Of a DNA stretch of 64,000 nucleotides, positions 57,359 through 64,000 are shown piece after piece. The DNA comes from Aphelenchoides besseyi (Eukaryota; Nematoda; Chromadorea; Rhabditida; Aphelenchoididae), in contig JAMPIQ010000001.1 in assembly GCA_024699855.1 (NCBI GenBank), positions 7,192,001 through 7,256,000 of the forward strand, written 5' to 3'. How positions within the stretch are numbered: the first letter of the stretch is position 1; each line of letters begins with the position of its first letter. Under the pieces are notes generated by a model. That model was not told the origin of the DNA. It did not search any database and worked only from the letters and a program-made list of their open reading frames with translations. Both the position numbers and the translations under genes were made by a program.

Positions 57359-60300
57359 ATGAATGCGCGACTAATTCTTTGGCTTTTTTGCGGGTCATTT
57401 ATCTACTCATTGTTCTTCCAAATTACAACCGAGGCTTCGACAGTAAAGTGCGCTCAATCAACAACTCATCCTCGGCCACGTTACTGTCGGAAATCGTGCC
57501 GCAGAGACGACAATTGCAAGCGAGCCAACAAAAGATGTTTGTGTGATGGAGAGTGCGGTTTGAGTTGCGTAAATCCGGGCAAGTAATTAAGATTAAGACC
57601 GAGAAACAAAGTTCAAATTTCAGCTGCTGCGTGCCATCCACTTCTGGATATTTCGAACGGATATCTTCGAACTCCATCGGAGTTTCGATTTGATTCCAAT
57701 GTCGAGTATGGATGTAATGAAGGTTATGTTCTTGTTGGACCGTCGCAGCGTAGATGTCAAGGAAATCGAGAGTGGAGTGGAACTAAACCAATTTGTCGAT
57801 TACAAAGTAATCGAAACTTAAAGGCTTTCATTAACAGTTTTGAAGAGAAGTGCGGTCCACCTCCGGAGTTGCCATATTCAAGACATAACGGAAACTCGTA
57901 CGACGGTCAATATGATTTGAATGCGGAAGTTCACTACTCGTGTATTGCGGGCTATCATCGCTATGCGAACGAGGGACTTCCAATGGCAAAATGTCTGCTG
58001 AACAGAAAGGAAGTTGCGCAATGGTTTGGTCCCGATATTAAATGCAAAGGTTGGTATGAATTGCGAAAGTCGCATCAGAGATTGTTTTAGCGCAATCTTG
58101 CATAGATCCTGGAAGTAAGTGGTTGAAGTTGCAGATAAGGCATTGTTTTTAGTCCCATTAAATGGATTCAGAAACGGAGATCTTTTCCAATTTCCATACA
58201 CCGTTGAGTTTTCGTGTGGTGCGGGATTTCGTTTGGTCGGATCGGCAATTCGAAAATGTACAAAAGAGGGAAATTGGACGGGAGAAGTCGCTGTTTGTAA
58301 ACGTAAACTGTTTGTTGAAACTTAGTGAGAGCTTGTCAATATTCAGCGACTGAATGCGCACGACCATCAGATCCTGTTCATGGAACAGTTCTTGGCAGTT
58401 CGCTTACTTATCAGTCGGTAGTCACGTACTCATGCAATGACGGTTATCGTTTAGTTGGACAAGTGCAAAGAATTTGTTTGGCTGAAGGGCTTTGGGCAGG
58501 ACAAGAACCGAGATGTGAAGGTGAGAATAAAAGTCTCGTTTGGATCAACAAGTATTCAGAAATTCGATGTCCACCACTTCCGAATTTGGACAATGGATAT
58601 CTTGAAGGAGAGGATACACGATTCGGAAAAACGGTCATCTTTCGATGTTTGGAATCAATGTCACACATTGGTAAGTCGGAATTATGTTCACTGAGAGGTG
58701 TGTTGCTTCGGAGAGCAGCAATCGAAAAATGAACGCGAAGACCCGTGTTCGAACATAAACATCCTCCCTATAAATATTAGGGAAAAGACGTTGTTTTGTG
58801 GGCGGAGTCAAAATAGCGAAAAGATGATACACCCCATTTTTGCAGGTGCACCATATGCTAAATGTGAAGAGAACGGAAAATGGAGTCATGTAATGCCGAA
58901 ATGCATGGGTATCCAAATGATATTGTATTTGGTGTGTATTCCTTCGTTTAGCGGGTTGCAAAATCCCACGAGTAACGAACGGACGACTCGAGAATTATAA
59001 CGAGGGCGAGAATGTGCCCGACGGCTCGCAATTGGTCGTTAACTGTGAAATGAAACACGAAACAAAATCGGATCCACGGGTCACATGCAACAACGGTACA
59101 TGGTCACATACACCTCAATGCATGCCGGGTAATTTGCAAATGAGCAGGAAACGGAAATATCAACTTTTACAGTAAGATGTCGTCCGTGGCCACCTCGTGT
59201 TTCGAATTCACGTCCAATTTTCACGAAAACAACACACGGTGCAATCGCCAAATATCACTGTCTACACGGCTATCGAGCATCATCTTCAAACAACGCAATC
59301 AAATGTCTTTACGGACAATGGACACGCGAAGGCCCACAATTTCGCTGTTTGGCGAGTGAGTTCGTGGGTTTGAGTTCGAAAACTAAAAGCGAACATTTCT
59401 GATTTTCATTCATTTTAGTGGCTTGCGAACATCCAACCAAAGTTTATGGGGACTTACAAGGCGGTCAAATTATGTTGGAAGGTCAGATGGGCGCCTATGA
59501 TTTTGCGCAGTATATTAACCGAGTACCCGAGGGGCGATCAATTTCATTTGCCTGTCACAAAGGAAATCTGTTGATTGGTTAGTTATAAATCAAAAAATTG
59601 AGAAACTGAAATTGAAGGTCCACCAAAAGCAACATGCGCTAATGGTCAATGGAAGCCATCAATCAAACCGAAATGCGTATCTCAACGTCATCCCGATATG
59701 GAAGGCCAGATAATTTGGAGTCGAAACAAACGACAAATTGGTTCCGAAATCCAAAGACACGAATGTCCAGACGTTAAAGACACCGTTGAATATCAAGTTG
59801 CATTTACAGCCCGTGGACAAGAAGTGATGGTAGGCAGAAAATGGAAATTTATGATTCATCCACCACCCACAACCTAAAGGTCGTTTGCAGGCCCAGCCAT
59901 CAGTTGGAATCGGATCGTCACGACGGACAAAGCCGTTGTGTTGACGGCAAATGGCAACCACCATTAGCAAAATGTGTTCCGAGTAAACAAAACAGAAATG
60001 AGAGAAAGCGATTTTTGATTGCAGAAAAGTGCCGAATCCCATCACGATTACACTCGTTTTTCTACACCTTCAAATTGGCCCAAATTTTGCAATCGGGAGA
60101 TTTTCTCGACCACGCACAAACAGCGCGAATGATTTGTTTGAAAGTAAACAAAAACAACTGAAATGCGTACTCATGAAAACTTTAGGGCTTTGAAGCTCGT
60201 GGTAATATCGATTTGGAGTGTTTTCAAGGTCGTATACTACGACAAACTGGTTACTGTCGGCCAAGTAAAGACAACTAGATTATTGAGCGGATGGTTGAAT

Positions 60301-63243
60301 TTAGAGGATTGTGCTCTACCGAGTCAATTTGTCGACAAATTTCCCAATCAGTCAATGATTCTCGGACACACGAAAGTCGCTCGTTTGCAGTGTGATAAAA
60401 CAACATTAATCAACATCACTTGTCGTTTTGGACAACTCGAACCCCAGCCGAAATGCACAGTACCAAGTAATCGAAAACTAATTTCGGCATCAGTTTCGTT
60501 TGTAGGAAATCTGAGCTGCATCGCACCGCGCAATCGTGCCAGCACCGCGTTAGTTCTGTTGAATCAAAGCAGCGAACTAATCTATTTGGATCATTCGCAA
60601 GACGCTTTTCCAAACGGAACAATCTTACAGTATACGTGTGAGGAGAACAACAACGAAGCGGGAGCAATCCAATGCCAAAACGGCGAGTGGATAAGTCGAC
60701 TTTTACCGTGCATTACAACACCAAATCACACAACAACCCTCGATCGACTCGCCGACCCGAGTCTTTGTCGAGCTCCAGATTTGGAAGCCGAATTGACAGT
60801 AACAAACGTTGAGAACTGGAGGTCACTGGGACGACCACTCACGTTTCCACACGGAACATTGCTGACAGTGAGCAGAAGAAGTGGAAGTCAATTCGTTTTG
60901 CTGTTTAGGTAAAATGCGTTCATTTTGACATCCCCGGACGTTATGAAATGTGGCGATGCAAACGTGGAAAATGGCAACGAAAAAACCCACATCAGTGTCC
61001 GAAGAGTAGGAATTGAAAGATCGCTTAAACAAGAAACATTTTAGCAAAAATTTGCGAGTACCGAGTTTCACCCATTTCGAGAATTCGCGCATTTCACGTT
61101 CAAAATCGTGAATCCGTTGTTTTCAATCAGGTCTTTCAAGGTGAGTTAGATACGATAAGCAGTTAAAAGCGCAGTTAAAGAGGGAGCAAAGCTGCTGTTC
61201 AGTTGTGAACGCAACTTCATGGAACAACTACGTGGTTCTTCAGAGTCGGAGTGTGTGAACGGCGAATGGAAACCGCAGATTCCGCACTGCATACCACTCG
61301 ACACTAAGAATAAAAATGGCAACTGATGGGCAGTCGGCACAGCAACTAAAGCAAAAAATCGTTTCAGGCATGTCGCCGCCCATTTATTTCGAAATCGACC
61401 GTTCACCGCACACCATCAGCCACGAAGGAGTTTTGGTTGTAAACCGCTCAGCAACAATCAATTTGTTTTGTTTTTATCCGAAAGAGCTAGGCACCCCAAG
61501 ATGGGTCAGAAAACGATTTCAATCGAGTGAAAACAAATGAGTTTGCAGGAAAGTTCATCACCCTATAGAAGTTACCCGCAATTTTGGACCAAAGGTGTTC
61601 ATCCGCAATATCTGAATGCCAGCGCATACCAAGTAATAAGCACAATAAAAGACCATTAAGTCTCGATTTAGCTGATCATTTCTCACGCACAGTACGAAGA
61701 CAGTTCACTTTTCCATTGCATTTTGCCGAACCATCAACGTTCAAGTGTTCGTTTGGAAATAAAAGGTAACCGATCGGCTTAAAGCGTTTTTCGCTTGACT
61801 TTTGATTGCAAGCAGACACTCAGATTAAAGAACACGAGTGCGTGTAATTACAAAGGAAACTACCGCTCTATCGTAAGACATCGGCAGTTTAAAAGAAAAC
61901 GAAATTCTGAGGGCGCTGAGGCAACACATAAAGCTATTCGACATTAACCTTATGGATCGCTTGTCATATTGGTTGTTATTTACGTCGACCAGCAGTGCGA
62001 CGCGCCAAGCGTCGTTCTTTCGATTCAAATTTGCGTTGCTTGCTTTTCAAACAATTGAAAATTCCTTCTTAGCGAACAGAAAGAGTTTTGTTCGCAGAAT
62101 CGGTCGATCATTACAACGATAGAAAACATTGGTAGAAAGCAAAACAGCCACAAAGCAGCAGCTGAACAATCTTTTGAGTGTGAAGCTCGACAGGGAAGAA
62201 TAAGACTTTGATAAGCCGATTGCATCATATGCACGCCGAGTGTTCATTTTTGTTTATGCGAACAGACGTTGCAAAAGTCATCAAAAACGCGATTTCTCAT
62301 AAACAACCAACCACATGAAAATGGATGTTCAGTGACCGGAGAGTAAGCTTTCGGGCCGAAGGAGTGAAAACAAATTTATCGCACGTCTACAAAAATAAAA
62401 TAGTCGTGTGTATTTAGACGAATCATGCAGACCGATTCACAACACAACAACACTTCGCGTTCATCCAAACTCACAACATCGATATCTGGGTGCCACCGTA
62501 CATTTTTCATGTATTCCCGGCTACACACTTCAGGGCTACAGATCAGTGACGTGTTTGGAGGGCGCTGGTTGGAGTCATTTTCCACCGAACTGCGAGACTC
62601 TTCAGTGTCCACCGTTGGCGTTGACCGATTCACATCTGAGTTGTTCGGTCAGTTCACACAAATTCGGAGGAATTGCTCATTTCTCGTGTATCAACGGTCA
62701 CATTCTAACCGGCGCCAAAACTTTGCATTGCGATCGAAACGGCGTTTGGTCGGATAAAATACCAACCTGCAAACGTAAATTGAAACCAATTCTTAATGAT
62801 CACAGCGGTTTTTAGCTATTTTCTGTACAGCGCCTCCAATTCCAGCTCACGCTCACTATCTGGATGCTCAAGCACAACCACAGATGGTGCCCAAAAACGA
62901 GTACAAAGAAGGCGAATTGATGATTTTCGGTTGTGACAAAGGTCACATATTGAGTGGAAATGACTTCGTTGTTTGTCAACGGAACGGTCAATGGTCCAAA
63001 CTAATGACCACGTGCTCCGCATTCTGCACGTTTCCCGGATACACAAATCACAGTCGAACAACTCAACCGCCCCAAGACAACTACTCAGTCGGCGATCGTA
63101 TCGTCTATTTCTGTGAAACCAACTACCGCTTAGGTGGCGAGAATGTTTTGGAGTGCCTAAACGACGGGAACTGGTCGAGAACAAAACCATCGTGCATCAA
63201 ACGACATCGAGAGACTTCAAATCGCAATTCTCTCGACCCGTAA
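57359..63243 (+). CDS. LEV-9-like secreted WAP + multi-sushi (CCP) protein
   Basis: ATG at 57359 starts a signal peptide ([20 protein letters not shown]). Next is an eight-Cys WAP-type module (57466-57580). Then come many CCP modules of the C...C...W...C pattern, e.g. [57 protein letters not shown] and [16 protein letters not shown]. The final three or four, e.g. [15 protein letters not shown] and [13 protein letters not shown], lie at 62408-63190. I count roughly 15-17, some atypical in the 59.6-61.8 kb part. WAP plus CCP is the layout of C. elegans LEV-9, an extracellular factor that clusters levamisole acetylcholine receptors at muscle synapses; LEV-9 has eight CCPs, so this protein is longer or only a relative. 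Exons number over 20. Intron 61770-62407 is large. Exon edges in the middle are approximate. Confidence 0.7.
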
Positions 63244-63439
63244 ATTTCTACGAACCCAAATGTTCGATCTCATACTTAGTTTTTCTTCTGATTCTATTCG
63301 AAAAGTATTTCAGTTAACAGCCATTTTGCCGCATCGTAAATTTTATTGCACTCATGTAACAAATAAAATGTTTCCGTGTTCAAGTATTCGACTAAAAAGC
63401 GGACATCAGATTCAAAACGACAACACGAGAAGCAGCTGA
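63244..63439. other. short convergent 3' intergenic region
   Basis: Lies between the LEV-9-like stop (63243) and the troponin I stop (63440, minus). It holds 3' UTR sequence of both, including a minus-strand AATAAA in the TTTATT at about 63340. Confidence 0.4.
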
Positions 63440-63961
63440 TTACTTTTGTTGCCATTCTGCTTTGTTCTTCTCTTCGGCCTAAACAAACGCATAAACGAAG
63501 AATTCTGTTCGAGTTCATCACCTCGTCCATAGCAAACTGTTTCTTATCGACAACCTTGAGGTTGTTTCGGAAGTCAACATTCGATCCCTGTTTCTTCTTC
63601 AATTTGTCGAACTTGCTGTCCGTCTTGCTCACTTTCTTAAGTGTTGGCTTAACGCTGAAAGAACATCTCCAACATAACTTTCGCTTCTGTTGACTCACAA
63701 TTTGCCGCGAAGATCATTCACTGCGATGGTCAACTCGTTGATTTCGAAATCTTTTTGACGAACAGTGTACGAAAGATCGTAGATCTCTGACTCCAATTCG
63801 CAGATTCGTTCTTTGAATTCATCACCAACCGAATGCAAGTCGCCGACTGAGTCCAAATCGGGCAGTTGAATGATTCGTTCCGCTAAAACCCGTTGACGTT
63901 CTTGTTCGCGTAACATTTGCTGCTGTTTCAAATCTTCAGCGGCTTTCATCATTAGAAGTTT
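63440..63961 (-). CDS. troponin I, 3' exons
   Basis: Three exons: 63699-63961, 63522-63654 and 63440-63478 (13 codons ending TAA). The sequence KLLMMKAAEDLKQQQ, ERIIQLPDL, YTVRQKDFEINELTIAVND, VKPTLKKVSKTDSKFDKL, NVDFRNNLKVVDKKQF and C-terminal DEAEEKNKAEWQQK is troponin I. It covers the troponin-T/C binding helix and the inhibitory/actin-binding part, as in C. elegans UNC-27 and its paralogues. The protein holds thin filaments off in resting muscle. An acceptor at 63962-63964 shows the gene continues to the right. There is no long acidic C-terminal tail. Confidence 0.93.
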
Positions 63962-64000
63962 CTGAACATCATTCATATTTATCAGTCTTTTCAATCAATC

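Noticed and set aside
61825..62247. Minus-strand ORFs in the large intron of the CCP gene
   Set aside because: No targeting signal, domain or splice sites of note.
1..64000. CRISPR arrays, bacterial operons, rRNA or tRNA genes
   Set aside because: No regular short spaced repeats were seen, and no tRNA B-box or rRNA match was noticed by eye; a tRNAscan or Infernal run would be decisive.

Overview
The window is nuclear DNA of a nematode. It is gene-dense on both strands, most introns are 35-60 bp, and many start codons follow a TTTCAG-type acceptor, as expected for trans-spliced genes. It also carries what reads as an SL1 spliced-leader RNA gene (minus, 1665-1767) whose 22-nt leader differs from C. 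elegans SL1 at two positions. The close SL1 match suggests a chromadorean nematode, possibly an early-branching one; that placement is inference.

Layout. 1-3.5 kb: 5' end of PUF60 (minus), a doubtful ORF pair, the SL1 RNA gene and a SmY-like RNA with the same type of 3' hairpin. 3.5-4.7 kb: a two-PDZ protein (+). 4.9-13.75 kb: one minus-strand gene for a secreted protein alternating lustrin-type cysteine modules with eight Kunitz domains. Its single large intron (8492-13005) holds two plus-strand genes: a 470-aa protein I do not recognise, and a 652-aa protein joining an EH-like domain, an I-PpoI-type His-Me finger nuclease with all its catalytic and zinc residues, and three FLYWCH-like fingers. 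14.3-21.7 kb, minus: mannose-6-phosphate isomerase, KDM1B/LSD2, eIF2B-alpha and a UAP56-binding mRNA export adaptor. 22.4-25.1 kb, plus: SPCS2 and TAF6.

26.4-31.6 kb is an accessory block: a small retropepsin-like gene, a decayed Polinton-type DNA polymerase B that carries introns but stops before palm motifs B and C, a 74-aa orphan and degenerate repeats of about 200 bp. 32.4-38.6 kb, plus: a secreted Pro-rich basic protein, mitochondrial HADH, a 129-aa orphan and eIF2A. 40-51.1 kb is one plus-strand coiled-coil gene (1008 aa, LZTS/Fez1-like) with introns up to 3.2 kb, quite unlike its neighbours. 51.7-56.3 kb, minus: taspase-1 and an Argonaute with intact catalytic residues. 57.4-63.2 kb: a WAP plus multi-sushi (CCP) secreted protein resembling LEV-9. 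The right end holds the 3' half of troponin I (minus).

Most genes are housekeeping and show no shared pathway. The SL1 and SmY-like RNAs both belong to the trans-splicing machinery. The LEV-9-like and troponin I genes are both neuromuscular and converge. The parts most worth attention are the intron-nested nuclease fusion, the SL1/SmY pair, and the polymerase/protease block.
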